Positions 23,407-32,326 are shown, counted from the stretch's first letter. The stretch: 32,428 nucleotides of DNA from Lysobacterales bacterium (GCA_021648045.1 JAKITM010000016.1:1-32428), one strand, 5' to 3'. A program made the numbers and translations. Notes: generated by a model from the sequence alone, not told the origin.

Positions 23407-24111
23407 ATGAATGAAAAAACCTATACCGTAACCAATGCTATGGTCGACATAGTAACCGCCCCGGCGAAAGCTTTTGATAATATCAAACTACATACAAGCT
23501 GGCTCTGGTGGCCATTATTAATAACCATACTGCTTTCAGCGGGTATGTTGTATTACTACTTCAACTGGGTGGACTTTTCCTGGTTTGTTGAAGAAACCAT
23601 TCGCGGCATACCCGCAGAATCACGCGCTGAAGCAGCTGAGGCTACCCGTAGTTTCATGCAACCTGGTACTACTACCTGGATGTCAGTGGGTGGCGTAGTT
23701 ATAGGGTCATTTGTTATCTATGCCATTATGGCGGTATATTTTCATCTGGCCAATAAACTAACAACCCGCGCAGAGCTCAGTTATGGCCAATGGTTTTCGT
23801 TTTCAGCCTGGACAAGCTTTGTATCTATATTTGGTGCCCTAGCAGCAATTGTCTTTATTGCAATGTCAGATACCAACCAAGTTTCCGCAGAAGCTCTACA
23901 GCTGACTTCATTTAATGCATTATTTGTGCATGCAGAAGCTGGTGACCCTTGGTACAGCATGGCCAGCTCTTTCAGCCTTATTACTGTTTGGACACTAGCC
24001 CTTATGGTCATCGGCTATACGCGTTGGACTGGAGCCTCTACGCTTAAATCCAGCATTATTGTGTTGCTACCTTGGGTGTTGATTTATGGCATCTGGGCAC
24101 TAACAGTATAG
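23407..24111 (+). CDS. YIP1-family membrane protein
   Basis: This 234-residue inner-membrane protein has about five membrane segments and the YIP1-like opening VDIVTAPAKAFDNIKLH (about 13-29), which precedes WLWWPLLITILLSAG. A strong GGGAGAAAG lies before the ATG. The bacterial YIP1 domain has no settled function. It is the first gene of a four-gene run with the macA-like adaptor (9 nt later), ATPase and permease, so it probably assists that exporter. Confidence 0.8.
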   Translation: MNEKTYTVTNAMVDIVTAPAKAFDNIKLHTSWLWWPLLITILLSAGMLYYYFNWVDFSWFVEETIRGIPAESRAEAAEATRSFMQPGTTTWMSVGGVVIGSFVIYAIMAVYFHLANKLTTRAELSYGQWFSFSAWTSFVSIFGALAAIVFIAMSDTNQVSAEALQLTSFNALFVHAEAGDPWYSMASSFSLITVWTLALMVIGYTRWTGASTLKSSIIVLLPWVLIYGIWALTV

Positions 24112-24120
24112 AGTTTGGTG

Positions 24121-25479
24121 ATGAAAAAAATTCTTATCTTTAGCGGCTTAGCCCTCCTTTTGGTAGGGCTGCCATTCATCTCCAAGCTAACTGATACCCG
24201 GGATGCCAAGCAGGTCAATATCACCAGTGTCGAGCTCAAACCATTAAAGAGCTCGATTCTGGCATCTGGAACTTTGGCATTCAGAGAACAGGTGCAATTG
24301 CGCTCTGAAGTTATTGGTCAGGTGATTGAACTGCATGTAGAAGAGGCCGACCATGTCAATAAAGGTCAGCTGGTTATCACGCTGGATCCGAAAAACTATC
24401 AAGCCCAGGTAGACCAGGCGCAAGCCCGGGTGCGAATATCCGCTATTGCGATTGAGCGACAACGCTTGTTAATAAGCAATTTGGCTGAACGCTTCGAGCG
24501 GCGTAAATCTCTATATAAGCGCAAGCTAGTCGGTGAAGACAGTTTTCAGGCACTGGAAAGCGAATTATCACTATCACGGGTAGATCTTCGTTCTTTGCAG
24601 GAATCATTACTGCAAGCCCGGGCGGCGCTTGACCAGTCTGAAGACCTGTTAAGAAAAACCCTGATCAAGTCTCCAATAGACGGAATTGTGATTCAGAGCG
24701 ATATTAAAGTAGGCGAAACAGTGATTGCCGGTACCACCAATATTCCCGGGTCTACACTGATGGTGATAGCCGACCCATCAGCTACACTTACCGAGGTGCA
24801 AGTAGATGAGGCTGATATTGCCCAAATCGTTGAGGGTTTGGGTGCAGATATATATTCTGCAGCTTATCCAGATACCCCGCTTTCAGGTGTGGTTGAATCA
24901 ATAGCAACCGTCGCCAGGCGAGCGCCAGGCCAGCAAAGCTTGTCATTTTTAGTAAAAATTCTTCTGGATGAACAAGACAGCCTAATTATCCGGCCAGGGA
25001 TGAGTGTGCGCGCTGATATTTATACCCAAACCTCAGAAGAAACCATCTCTGTTCCCATTCAAGCCGTCTTGTTTGAAGAAGGTACTGTTACTGATAAAAA
25101 AGATGAAGAAAAAGAAGACCAGGCCTATGTGTTTTTATTCCAGAAGGGTAAAGCCATTCGCAAAAATGTAGAAGTGGGCATTTCCAGCGACAGCGATCAG
25201 GAAATTACCAAAGGATTGCGCAAGGGACAGCGTATCGTGATCGGCCCTTACCGTACCCTTATGGATCTGCGGGATGAGGAAGAAATAGAAGAAATTGAAA
25301 CTGCTGAAGATAATGACAGTGAGCAGATTGATGACTCTGCTGCTGAGGATTCTTCTGCTATCGATTATGACACTAATGAACCTGATGACTCTTCTGCAGA
25401 TGATAACGACGCTGAGATAGAGCAAACGCTCGAGTCTGAAGATAGCCTCGACGAAACTGCATTAGACATCGATTACTAA
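24121..25479 (+). CDS. MacA-type periplasmic adaptor with a long acidic tail
   Basis: This is a membrane-fusion (HlyD/RND adaptor) protein of 452 residues from ATG 24121; the frame extends two codons further to GTG and TTG. An N-terminal signal anchor (ILIFSGLALLLVGLPF) precedes a biotinyl-lipoyl-like half motif (SEVIGQVIELHVEEADHV), a coiled-coil hairpin (about 95-180) and the second half motif with SPIDGIVIQSDIKVGETV. The beta-barrel domain contains GMSVRADIYT. The last 70 residues or so (about 382-452) are an extreme Asp/Glu/Ser tail, not found in E. coli MacA. The stop overlaps the ATPase start (TAATG). Confidence 0.9.
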   Translation: MKKILIFSGLALLLVGLPFISKLTDTRDAKQVNITSVELKPLKSSILASGTLAFREQVQLRSEVIGQVIELHVEEADHVNKGQLVITLDPKNYQAQVDQAQARVRISAIAIERQRLLISNLAERFERRKSLYKRKLVGEDSFQALESELSLSRVDLRSLQESLLQARAALDQSEDLLRKTLIKSPIDGIVIQSDIKVGETVIAGTTNIPGSTLMVIADPSATLTEVQVDEADIAQIVEGLGADIYSAAYPDTPLSGVVESIATVARRAPGQQSLSFLVKILLDEQDSLIIRPGMSVRADIYTQTSEETISVPIQAVLFEEGTVTDKKDEEKEDQAYVFLFQKGKAIRKNVEVGISSDSDQEITKGLRKGQRIVIGPYRTLMDLRDEEEIEEIETAEDNDSEQIDDSAAEDSSAIDYDTNEPDDSSADDNDAEIEQTLESEDSLDETALDIDY

Positions 25480-26192
25480 TGTCCACAGCCTCCGCAGAAC
25501 CCGTGGTTATCCAGCTAAGGGATGTATACCGAACCTACACCATGGGCGACCAAGTGCTGAATGCACTGGATGGGGTCAGCTTAGATATAAAACAGAATGA
25601 ATATGTCGCTGTAGTGGGTTCCTCCGGTTCCGGCAAATCCACCCTGATGAATATATTCGGCTGCCTGGACCGTGCCAGCAAAGGCAGTTATGTCCTTAAT
25701 GGCACAGATGTTGGTGATATGAGTGAAAACGAACTGGCCAAAGTTCGCAATCGTCAGATTGGTTTTGTATTTCAGAGTTTTAATTTACTTTCCCGGGCTA
25801 CCGCCTTGAAAAATGTTATGCAACCGCTGGTATATCGAGGCATTCCTCTGGCAGAGCGTAAAGAAATCGCCAGCCTGGCCTTAGAACGGGTCGGACTCGG
25901 CGATCGTATGGGCCACCTACCAAACGAACTATCCGGTGGCCAGCGACAGCGCGTGGCAATTTCCAGAGCACTAGTAGGCAACCCGGATATTTTACTGGCA
26001 GATGAACCAACCGGTAATCTCGACAGTAAAACCAGCCGTGAAATCATGGCCCTGATTGATGAACTTCATGATCAGGGACAAACCATCATTATGGTTACTC
26101 ATGAAGCCGATATTGCCAAACACTGTAACCGAGTTATAAGCTTGGAAGACGGTAAAATATCCAGCGATGAAAAACAGGTGAAAAGCCGATGA
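25479..26192 (+). CDS. ABC transporter ATPase, MacB/LolD type
   Basis: The 237-residue cytosolic ATPase has Walker A GSSGSGKST (47-55), the Q-loop FVFQSFNLL (97-105), signature LSGGQRQR (151-158), Walker B ILLADEP (171-177, catalytic E176) and the switch histidine in VTHEAD. All are intact. It is closest in pattern to the MacB/LolD/FtsE-type mechanotransmission ATPases. It overlaps both neighbours by 1-4 nt (TAATG upstream, ATGA downstream), forming a tightly coupled exporter operon. Confidence 0.95.
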   Translation: MSTASAEPVVIQLRDVYRTYTMGDQVLNALDGVSLDIKQNEYVAVVGSSGSGKSTLMNIFGCLDRASKGSYVLNGTDVGDMSENELAKVRNRQIGFVFQSFNLLSRATALKNVMQPLVYRGIPLAERKEIASLALERVGLGDRMGHLPNELSGGQRQRVAISRALVGNPDILLADEPTGNLDSKTSREIMALIDELHDQGQTIIMVTHEADIAKHCNRVISLEDGKISSDEKQVKSR

Positions 26193-27421
26193 ATACATTC
26201 CTGGAAAGCCTGCGTTCAGCCCTAGAATCGATTCGTGCCCATGGCTTCAGGTCCTTACTTACTTCGCTGGGTATTATTATCGGTGTAACTTCAGTTATCG
26301 CTGTGGTCTCCATCGTGCAAGGTATGTCACAGTCGATTAACGCACAGTTTGCCGGCCTTGGTAGTAATTCCTTAACCATCCGTTCACACACCCCGTTCAA
26401 ACAAGCGATGCAGGGTAATTTTGCAAAACTGCAAGACTCTGATATGCGCGTGATTAATCGACAAGTGGATGGAATCTCCCATGTTACTCCTGTGCTGTAT
26501 ACCAATACTGGCAACCAGGGGGCAATTAGTTATCGTTCGCAATCCGCAACTTCTAACATAATGGGGATTGGCCCAAGTTACCTGCAAGTCAATGGTATTT
26601 ATCCGCAGTCAGGGCGGTTTTTTACCCGGGATGATGAAAACAGGCGACGCCTGGTCTGTGCTATTGGCGTAGACATCATCGAAAACCTAGAACTACCAAA
26701 AGACCCGATTGGCGAATTTTTTCTAATTGGCAACAACTGGTGCAAGATCATAGGAGTGATCGAAAAGCGCGGCGAAATATTAGGCTTTTCACAAGATAAC
26801 TTTATCCTCCTACCTTATGCAACCGCAAGGCGCATCATGGGTAGCACCCGACAAGATCTGGATATTCAAGTGCAATTGCTGGTTGAAGATATGAACCGCA
26901 TGGAAGAAGTCAAATCCAGGATTCGCCGGGTACTTCGCAAACAACACAAGCTCAAAGCCGGCCAGCCCGATGACTTCAAAGTGCAAACAGCAGAGCAATT
27001 AATGGAGTCCTTTAATGCCATAATTGATACCGTGACGGCAGTGTCCGCTGGTATTGTTGGTATATCTTTGTTGGTTGGCGGCATTGGCATAATGAATATT
27101 ATGTTGGTCTCGGTAACCGAAAGAACCCGAGAGATCGGCATTCTAAAGGCTTTGGGCGCCACCCGTAACAATATCTTATTGCAATTTCTTATCGAAGCTC
27201 TTTTACTATCTCTACTCGGCGGCCTGGTAGGTGTCGCTCTCGGCTACGGTGCAGGAGCTTTGGTGGCTGCTATACTGCCCGGGTTTCCGCCCGCATTCGT
27301 GCCGCTGTGGGCAGTCTTGTTAAGCTTTGGTTTCTGTGCGGCTGTTGGGGTTATCTTTGGAATAATTCCAGCCGCTAAAGCATCCCAGCTAGACCCGATT
27401 GACGCGCTCCGTTACGAGTAA
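26189..27421 (+). CDS. ABC transporter permease, MacB/FtsX type
   Basis: This 410-residue permease has an N-terminal membrane helix (SLLTSLGIIIGVTSVIAVV, about 22-40), a large periplasmic MacB-type domain (about 45-270) and three C-terminal membrane helices. The FtsX-like segment GGIGIMNIMLVSVTERTREIGI (shown for its key GIGIMNIML and TERTREIG) links them, and the end DPIDALRYE is typical of the family. With the adaptor and ATPase it would form a tripartite exporter for a drug, peptide or other envelope-active compound; the substrate is unknown. A TolC-type outer-membrane channel is not in this window. Confidence 0.93.
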   Translation: MNTFLESLRSALESIRAHGFRSLLTSLGIIIGVTSVIAVVSIVQGMSQSINAQFAGLGSNSLTIRSHTPFKQAMQGNFAKLQDSDMRVINRQVDGISHVTPVLYTNTGNQGAISYRSQSATSNIMGIGPSYLQVNGIYPQSGRFFTRDDENRRRLVCAIGVDIIENLELPKDPIGEFFLIGNNWCKIIGVIEKRGEILGFSQDNFILLPYATARRIMGSTRQDLDIQVQLLVEDMNRMEEVKSRIRRVLRKQHKLKAGQPDDFKVQTAEQLMESFNAIIDTVTAVSAGIVGISLLVGGIGIMNIMLVSVTERTREIGILKALGATRNNILLQFLIEALLLSLLGGLVGVALGYGAGALVAAILPGFPPAFVPLWAVLLSFGFCAAVGVIFGIIPAAKASQLDPIDALRYE

Positions 27422-27524
27422 AACTGACGGCAATTTATAGCTATCTTGGATTCAAGATATACATAATTGGGTTTTAGCAGTTTTGCGGCATCTAAAATAT
27501 TGCGCCGCTTACTTCTTGACTATT

Positions 27525-27552
27525 AAAAAAACGGCAGCCGTAGTGGCTGCCG
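27525..27552 (-). terminator. Rho-independent terminator of the DUF418-like gene
   Basis: Read leftward, CGGCAGCC (27552-27545) pairs with GGCTGCCG (27539-27532) around a 5-nt loop, followed by seven T (the A run at 27525-27531 on the plus strand). It starts 4 nt after the stop of the leftward gene. The rightward ABC operon, ending at 27421, may use the same hairpin less efficiently. Confidence 0.88.
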
Positions 27553-27556
27553 CTAT

Positions 27557-28660
27557 TCATACGAATTTTCTAAATAACCTCTCAAACGGCCCAGCACCAA
27601 GATACTTAACCCAGAAATAAGAAAATACAATCCCGGCAAGACAAAAAGCTAACGCACTTGCAGCCGCAAAATCAATGCTTTGATTCTCTAGGCGACCGAT
27701 ACTCTCTAACAGCCCCATACCCAATACAACATGCGCTAAATATAGGCTCAAAGCCAGTTGGCCGGTTCGATACAGCGCGGTAACCGCAAGCTTATCCTTT
27801 ACACCCTGAGTCAGGCTTACACATAAGGTAATTATAAATACAGCTAGGCTGCCCACGGCAATAATATATTGCGGCATTGGTGGCATCATGCCCGTGCCGA
27901 ATAAAAAGCCAACATCTTCGATGGTCACGCCCTGGGGTAAATCTTGTAACATTAAAGGTTGAATAATTTTCGAGAGTATTTCAACCCCGGCCCAAAGACT
28001 AAATGAGAAAATCATCAAGCGGCGTCGAATGTCTGCGTTATTAAAATCCAGCCGACCTAGCCAAATACCAATAACCACAAAGGTAAACCATGGAAATACC
28101 GGGTGAAAACCATTAAAGAATATATGCCTGAACATACCCTCTACGGTCCAGAAATCTAGGTAATCTAGCGTTTCCCAATTCCAGCCTGTCTCATAGTTAA
28201 ATAACATTAATAGAACTACAAAACCGAGCATAGAAAAGATAGCAGCCAATAGCAGGGCGCGATTTGTGCGGGCAAACAAAAATGCTGCAAGCAGAAAATA
28301 AAAGCCGTAAAAATGCAAAATATCAGCCGGCCAAATTGGACTATAGGCAAGCCCAACTGCAATCAGCAAAAGACCGCGCTTTATAATGGAATTTCTTTTT
28401 TGGCTAATTAATTCCGAGTCATTGCTAGCTCTGGCCCTGCGCGTCATCAGAGAAATACCTATACCAGCCAAGACCACAAACAAAGCTGAAGCACGACCCT
28501 CTAACAAACCAACAGATTGTAATAACCAATCTGAACCAGTAGTCGCATTCATGGCGATTTTGAAGTTAACAAAAACCATGCCGAAAATCGCCAAGGCTCG
28601 GGCGACATCAAAGCCAATTATTCGACTCTGAATAGCTGTATTTACATTTGATTTTTGCAT
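27557..28660 (-). CDS. Polytopic membrane protein, DUF1624/DUF418 (acyltransferase-like)
   Basis: The 367-residue inner-membrane protein has about ten helices. The N terminus RIIGFDVARALAIFGMVFVNF (key residues D18, R21 and A22) is typical of the heparan-alpha-glucosaminide N-acetyltransferase-like/DUF1624 group, and the C-terminal part (RTGQLALSLYLAHVVLG and YLGAGPFERLFR) matches DUF418. Such proteins may acylate envelope sugars or other substrates, but the activity is unproven. It is a single gene with a strong terminator. A 17-nt palindrome lies 32 nt upstream of its start. Confidence 0.85.
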   Translation of the reverse strand: MQKSNVNTAIQSRIIGFDVARALAIFGMVFVNFKIAMNATTGSDWLLQSVGLLEGRASALFVVLAGIGISLMTRRARASNDSELISQKRNSIIKRGLLLIAVGLAYSPIWPADILHFYGFYFLLAAFLFARTNRALLLAAIFSMLGFVVLLMLFNYETGWNWETLDYLDFWTVEGMFRHIFFNGFHPVFPWFTFVVIGIWLGRLDFNNADIRRRLMIFSFSLWAGVEILSKIIQPLMLQDLPQGVTIEDVGFLFGTGMMPPMPQYIIAVGSLAVFIITLCVSLTQGVKDKLAVTALYRTGQLALSLYLAHVVLGMGLLESIGRLENQSIDFAAASALAFCLAGIVFSYFWVKYLGAGPFERLFRKFV

Positions 28661-28691
28661 AAAAATTACTCGTGGTTGATTGCTTGTTGTC

Positions 28692-28708
28692 GAGCACTAT
28701 TAGTGCTC
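28692..28708. promoter_or_regulatory. 17-nt palindrome, TetR-type operator candidate
   Basis: GAGCACTATTAGTGCTC has two perfect 8-nt arms around a single central base. It lies between the start of the DUF418-like gene and the TetR remnant, where an operator for a divergent TetR repressor would be expected. Confidence 0.5.
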
Positions 28709-28848
28709 ACCCCAGCAACCAGATAGCTCAAGAATCAGCATCAATTGCTATACAGGATCCTGAGAGCTTTACAGTCATGCTCCCAGTACTGTCCCCTTCT
28801 AACAATATACTGTAATTAAACTCAGCGGCAATGTTGGCTAAGCCCTGA

Positions 28849-29058
28849 CTCTCTGAAAAGCTCGCAGAACTTAAAAACCGCTTACAAAAAGCCAATAACG
28901 ACAAACGCATTGATCTTACCGTATCTCCAGAGTTAGCTGCTCTTATTATCATGGGGTTTATTGAAAAAGCTGCTGTAAAATGCATTACTGATCCAAAATA
29001 TTCGGTGCGCAAGGCGGATGAACAATTTAAACAATGTGTGAATATCATCATGCGTTAG
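28849..29058 (+). pseudogene. TetR/AcrR regulator C-terminal remnant
   Basis: The plus-strand frame from just after a TGA at 28846-28848 to TAG 29056-29058 encodes 69 residues without a usable start. They look like a TetR ligand-domain end: helix LAELKNRLQKANNDKR, then IDLTVSPELAALIIMGFIEK, the turn CITDPKYSVRKADEQF and KQCVNIIMR at the stop. No HTH segment is found upstream in any frame, so the DNA-binding half is deleted. An overlapping minus-strand frame (28728-29051) is judged a shadow. It was probably the divergent regulator of the DUF418-like gene. Confidence 0.5.
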
Positions 29059-29381
29059 AACACACTAATCTAAGGAAACACAGGCTATTGACGCCTGCTG
29101 CTTCCTGCTTGTAGAACTACTCAGCCTATAGTCCAGAGCGCCTTAATAAACATTACCAATGTATAGATCCTATTTTCAATATTACTTAAAGCATATGACA
29201 TAAGCCTATATCTAATTTAAAATTCAAGAAGAAAGTCAGCACCCAGATTTATGACTTACTCAGACTCTCTGACTAAAACAATTTGTGAACTTATTAAATT
29301 ACAAATCTATTGGTTCAGCCATACCACTATTATCCAGCTATGATATTTGCAAATACTATTAACAAATAAGGAAGAATAACA
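29059..29381. other. AT-rich intergenic region
   Basis: These 323 nt contain a small hairpin (AGGC-N6-GCCT near 29086-29099) and otherwise no gene, repeat or RNA that I can support. The promoter of the following small membrane protein must lie here. Confidence 0.3.
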
Positions 29382-29840
29382 ATGTTTAACAAAATATTTC
29401 CCCAAACAATTGACAATACATTAAATGGACGCTGGTTAGGATTTTGGCTGCTTATACCTGTGTTGTTATTTAAAATCATGATCGCAATTGGCTCGATACT
29501 TGTGCCAGCCGCGGCCAATAGCACTGATGGTATCGATATGTCTACATATCCTGCCGCCGCGCTTCAAGAGGCACTTGTAGCAACATCTTTGCTGGGGCTT
29601 CTTCATCTGGCTATCGGGTTAATGTGCGTGCTCGCGATGATACGCTACCGGGCGATGATTCCGTTAATCTATGTTTGGTTGTTATTAGAGTTTGCGGGTC
29701 GGCGGGTATTGCTTAATATTTATGCTATTGAGCGCAGCGGGGATGCATCCACTGCCGTGATAATGAATTCAGTTCTGCTCGCACTTATGCTGGTTGGTTT
29801 TATCTTTTCAGTCACGCCTCGGAAACAAAAGATAGCCTAA
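29382..29840 (+). CDS. Small four-helix membrane protein of unknown function
   Basis: The 152-residue protein has four predicted membrane segments (about 20-42, 65-87, 92-108 and 126-146) separated by short polar loops. A charged FAGRRVLLNIY segment lies before the last helix, and the end is basic (PRKQKIA). AAGGAAG lies before the ATG. I do not recognise the family; similar small proteins occur scattered in marine proteobacteria as hypothetical proteins. It is a single gene with no evident partner. Confidence 0.65.
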   Translation: MFNKIFPQTIDNTLNGRWLGFWLLIPVLLFKIMIAIGSILVPAAANSTDGIDMSTYPAAALQEALVATSLLGLLHLAIGLMCVLAMIRYRAMIPLIYVWLLLEFAGRRVLLNIYAIERSGDASTAVIMNSVLLALMLVGFIFSVTPRKQKIA

Positions 29841-29899
29841 TCATTAGGCAATAGCTTCAACTATCCAACTTAAGATTTCCAAGGCCTGGTGCAAATAAA

Positions 29900-30054
29900 T
29901 ATCATTTATGAGTGTATTTTGCCATTAAACTGACATTTGCTATCATATATGATATTATTTGCTTAGCCGATGCTTTTAGAGATGTAAATTCTATTTGAAT
30001 GGACCTGATATCACTTATGATCACAAACTATTATCTAGTGACATTATGATATCA
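29900..30054. promoter_or_regulatory. Operator cluster of the hipBA-type operon
   Basis: The perfect palindrome TATCATATATGATA (29941-29954) is flanked by two 11/14 matches, TATCATTTATGAGT (29900-29913) and TATCACTTATGATC (30009-30022). A half site, TTATGATA, followed by TGATATCA, lies at 30044-30054, immediately before the antitoxin's ribosome-binding site (CAGGAG). Spaced repeated sites are what cooperative autorepression by HipB-type antitoxins uses. Confidence 0.6.
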
Positions 30055-30065
30055 GGAGCGATAGT

Positions 30066-30398
30066 ATGAAAATTAAAAATTCAACTCCAGATAATCAAAT
30101 CCTAAAAGAACTAGGCGCGCGACTTGCCCGGATTCGAAAACAGCGGGGATACTCACAGTCCAAATTGGCCGAGGATGCCGGTATTGGTGTTGCCACTCTT
30201 AGGCGCCTGGAGGCAGGTCATGACACTCAGATGGAGACATGGCTGAAGCTAATGAAATCTCTACAGATGATTAGCAGCATTGATACCCTCTTACCGGAAG
30301 TATACCAATCACCAATGGCTGAAGTAATGGCAGCCAAAAAACGCCGTAAGAAAAAAGCCGATACCGCATCAGCCTCCGCCTGGGGTGACGAAGGCTGA
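30066..30398 (+). CDS. HipB-type antitoxin / XRE repressor
   Basis: The 110-residue protein has a central XRE helix-turn-helix (about 14-66): ELGARLARIRKQRGYSQSKL followed by AEDAGIGVATLRRLEAG. The C-terminal tail is lysine-rich (KKRRKKKADTA, about 89-101), longer and more basic than usual. In HipBA systems this protein binds the operators upstream and neutralises HipA. CAGGAG precedes the ATG. Its stop overlaps the hipA start by one base (TGATG), the usual coupling in such modules. Confidence 0.88.
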   Translation: MKIKNSTPDNQILKELGARLARIRKQRGYSQSKLAEDAGIGVATLRRLEAGHDTQMETWLKLMKSLQMISSIDTLLPEVYQSPMAEVMAAKKRRKKKADTASASAWGDEG

Positions 30399-31693
30399 TG
30401 ACGACAGCCACAGTAAAGTTATGGGGAACAACTATTGGCTATGTTTCAATGGATAGCACGGAGCGGTTTGCGCGCTTCGAGTACGACCCTGACTTTGTCG
30501 AACACCGGATTGAGCCTGCACCATTAATGATGCCATTAAAGGCACATCATATTTATCAATTTCCGGACCTGCAGCCGCATTCATTTCATGGAATGTCAGG
30601 ACTCATTGCCGATAGTTTGCCTGATAGGTACGGGCAGAAATTGATTAATGTGTGGTTAGCCCGAACCGGGCGTGAGCCAGAGGACTTTAATGCCGTCGAT
30701 CGTTTGTGTTATGTCGGCATAAGGGGGATGGGTGCACTTGAGTTTGAACCCTCTATCCCGGTAGCCAAAACTAGGGACAAACGCCTGGAGATCAAGGAAC
30801 TAACTAAGTTAGCATCTATAGCATTTGCTAATCAAGATACTCTCGATACCAAGTTATCTGCGGCCGGTGGCGATGAGGCCTTACTCGATATCTTAAGTGT
30901 TGGCACTTCCGCTGGCGGTGCTCGCGCCAAAGCCGTCATCGCGTTTAACCCCGAGAGCAAACAAGTACGCTCAGGGCAACTTAATTTGTTACCGGGCTTT
31001 GAACACTGGTTAATTAAATTCGACGGTGTGGAGTTTAACGGCGACTGGGGTGTTAGCGATCCGCAAGGTTATGGGTTGCTTGAATACAGCTATTACCTGA
31101 TGGCTAAAAAGTGCGGTATTAACATGATGGAAAGCCGGATTTTTTCCGAAAATGGCCGCCATCATTTCATGACTAAAAGGTTTGACAGGAATGAGGATGG
31201 TTCTAAGAATTTTGTACAAACTCTTGCAGCCCTAACCCATTTTGATTATTTCGAAAGCGGCTTATATTCCTACGAACAAATCTTTATGACCATGAAACAA
31301 CTAAAGATGTCACAAGCTGCAATTGAAGAACAATTTAGACGCACTATTTTTAATATAGTTGGCTGTAATCAAGATGACCATGTTAAGAATTTCTCGTTTA
31401 TGATGGATAGAAAAGGACGCTGGGATTTATCTCCTGCTTATGATTTATGCCATGCTGAGGGAAGTAAGTTTACTCGGTTTCATCAATTGAGCATCAACGA
31501 CAAAACCTCCGACTTCACGCTGGCAGATATCAAACACCTGGCTGATTATGCCGGCCTTCCACGCTCCCGCGAGAAGCGTATTTTAGAGCAGACATCCGAT
31601 GCATTTTCTAGCTGGAAAGATGTCAGTGCCGAACTTGGCATTCCCAAAGCCCTGCAAAACCATGTGTTGCAAACCATTAGATTAAAATGGTGA
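30398..31693 (+). CDS. HipA-type serine/threonine kinase toxin
   Basis: HipA toxins are kinases; the E. coli enzyme phosphorylates glutamyl-tRNA synthetase and induces growth arrest. The 431-residue product has the N-terminal HipA subdomain (about 1-105), a Gly-rich loop SVGTSAGGARAKA (about 167-179), the catalytic loop NQDDHVKNFSF (about 325-335) and the metal-binding DLSPAYDL (about 343-350). All key residues are present, so it is probably active. The SAGGARxKA loop places it in the broad HipA family rather than next to E. coli HipA itself; the target is unknown. It is co-translated with the upstream antitoxin. Confidence 0.92.
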   Translation: MTTATVKLWGTTIGYVSMDSTERFARFEYDPDFVEHRIEPAPLMMPLKAHHIYQFPDLQPHSFHGMSGLIADSLPDRYGQKLINVWLARTGREPEDFNAVDRLCYVGIRGMGALEFEPSIPVAKTRDKRLEIKELTKLASIAFANQDTLDTKLSAAGGDEALLDILSVGTSAGGARAKAVIAFNPESKQVRSGQLNLLPGFEHWLIKFDGVEFNGDWGVSDPQGYGLLEYSYYLMAKKCGINMMESRIFSENGRHHFMTKRFDRNEDGSKNFVQTLAALTHFDYFESGLYSYEQIFMTMKQLKMSQAAIEEQFRRTIFNIVGCNQDDHVKNFSFMMDRKGRWDLSPAYDLCHAEGSKFTRFHQLSINDKTSDFTLADIKHLADYAGLPRSREKRILEQTSDAFSSWKDVSAELGIPKALQNHVLQTIRLKW

Positions 31694-31811
31694 GTTGAGA
31701 TGAGTGTTTATCGAATCACAAACGACTCAACAAGTGCAGTTGATTGCTTCTAAAACCTAATGGGAGCATCAGCAACAGTATCTTTGAAGGTTTTATTGGG
31801 GGAAGCCCAGT

Positions 31812-32321
31812 CTATCCGATTTTTCTATAAATATAGCAGCCTGCCTCTGAAGAATGATCTTGAATCAAGTCATTCATGTTTTCTTTTTTAATCAAATTAA
31901 TTATAACAAAGTCACCAGTTGCGGCCATTATGAAGAATATCCCAAATACCAACAAACCTATACTTCCAATTATCATTGCTATTATTGCAGGAATAAACCC
32001 CAATATTATCGCAGGCGCAAGTGCCCCAATAATATAATGCTTCACCTTTAAGGGTTCTGTACAATGACAGTAAGGCGTTAACATTTCCCAGAGAACCCCG
32101 AATTTAATAGACCGAAATCCTTTCTTTGCAAACCTTGCCCAGGTTAAGCCATGTATTAACTCGTGTAATATTATTCCTACAATTAGTAGTATAAATATAC
32201 TTATTCCGATATATCCGAAATTCATTGTTCCTGCTATATGTTTGATGTTTGCTGAATTTATTTCCCCCCTCAGCCAGAAAAAATAATATGGCAATCCAAA
32301 CACTATTAACCTAGCGTCCAA
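31812..32321 (-). CDS. DUF3267 zinc-metalloprotease-like membrane protein, 5' end truncated
   Basis: The 169-residue frame begins at TTG 32321 and has about four membrane segments. It carries the zinc-binding HELIHG (53-58; H53, E54, H57), FRSIKFGVLWEMLTPYCHC (key YCHC), EPLKVKHYIIGALAP and the C-terminal QDHSSEAGC, which together identify DUF3267 (site-2-protease-like fold, function unknown). Homologues usually have about 20-30 more N-terminal residues. Here the frame instead continues upstream into sequence of a different gene and has no ATG or ribosome-binding site, so the 5' end appears to have been replaced at a junction near 32322-32330. Confidence 0.75.
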   Translation of the reverse strand: MDARLIVFGLPYYFFWLRGEINSANIKHIAGTMNFGYIGISIFILLIVGIILHELIHGLTWARFAKKGFRSIKFGVLWEMLTPYCHCTEPLKVKHYIIGALAPAIILGFIPAIIAMIIGSIGLLVFGIFFIMAATGDFVIINLIKKENMNDLIQDHSSEAGCYIYRKIG

Positions 32322-32326
32322 ATACC

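Noticed and set aside
28728..29051. 107-codon minus-strand frame as a gene
   Set aside because: It overlaps the plus-strand TetR-like remnant, has no good ribosome-binding site and its composition is not convincing; the plus-strand frame explains the sequence better.
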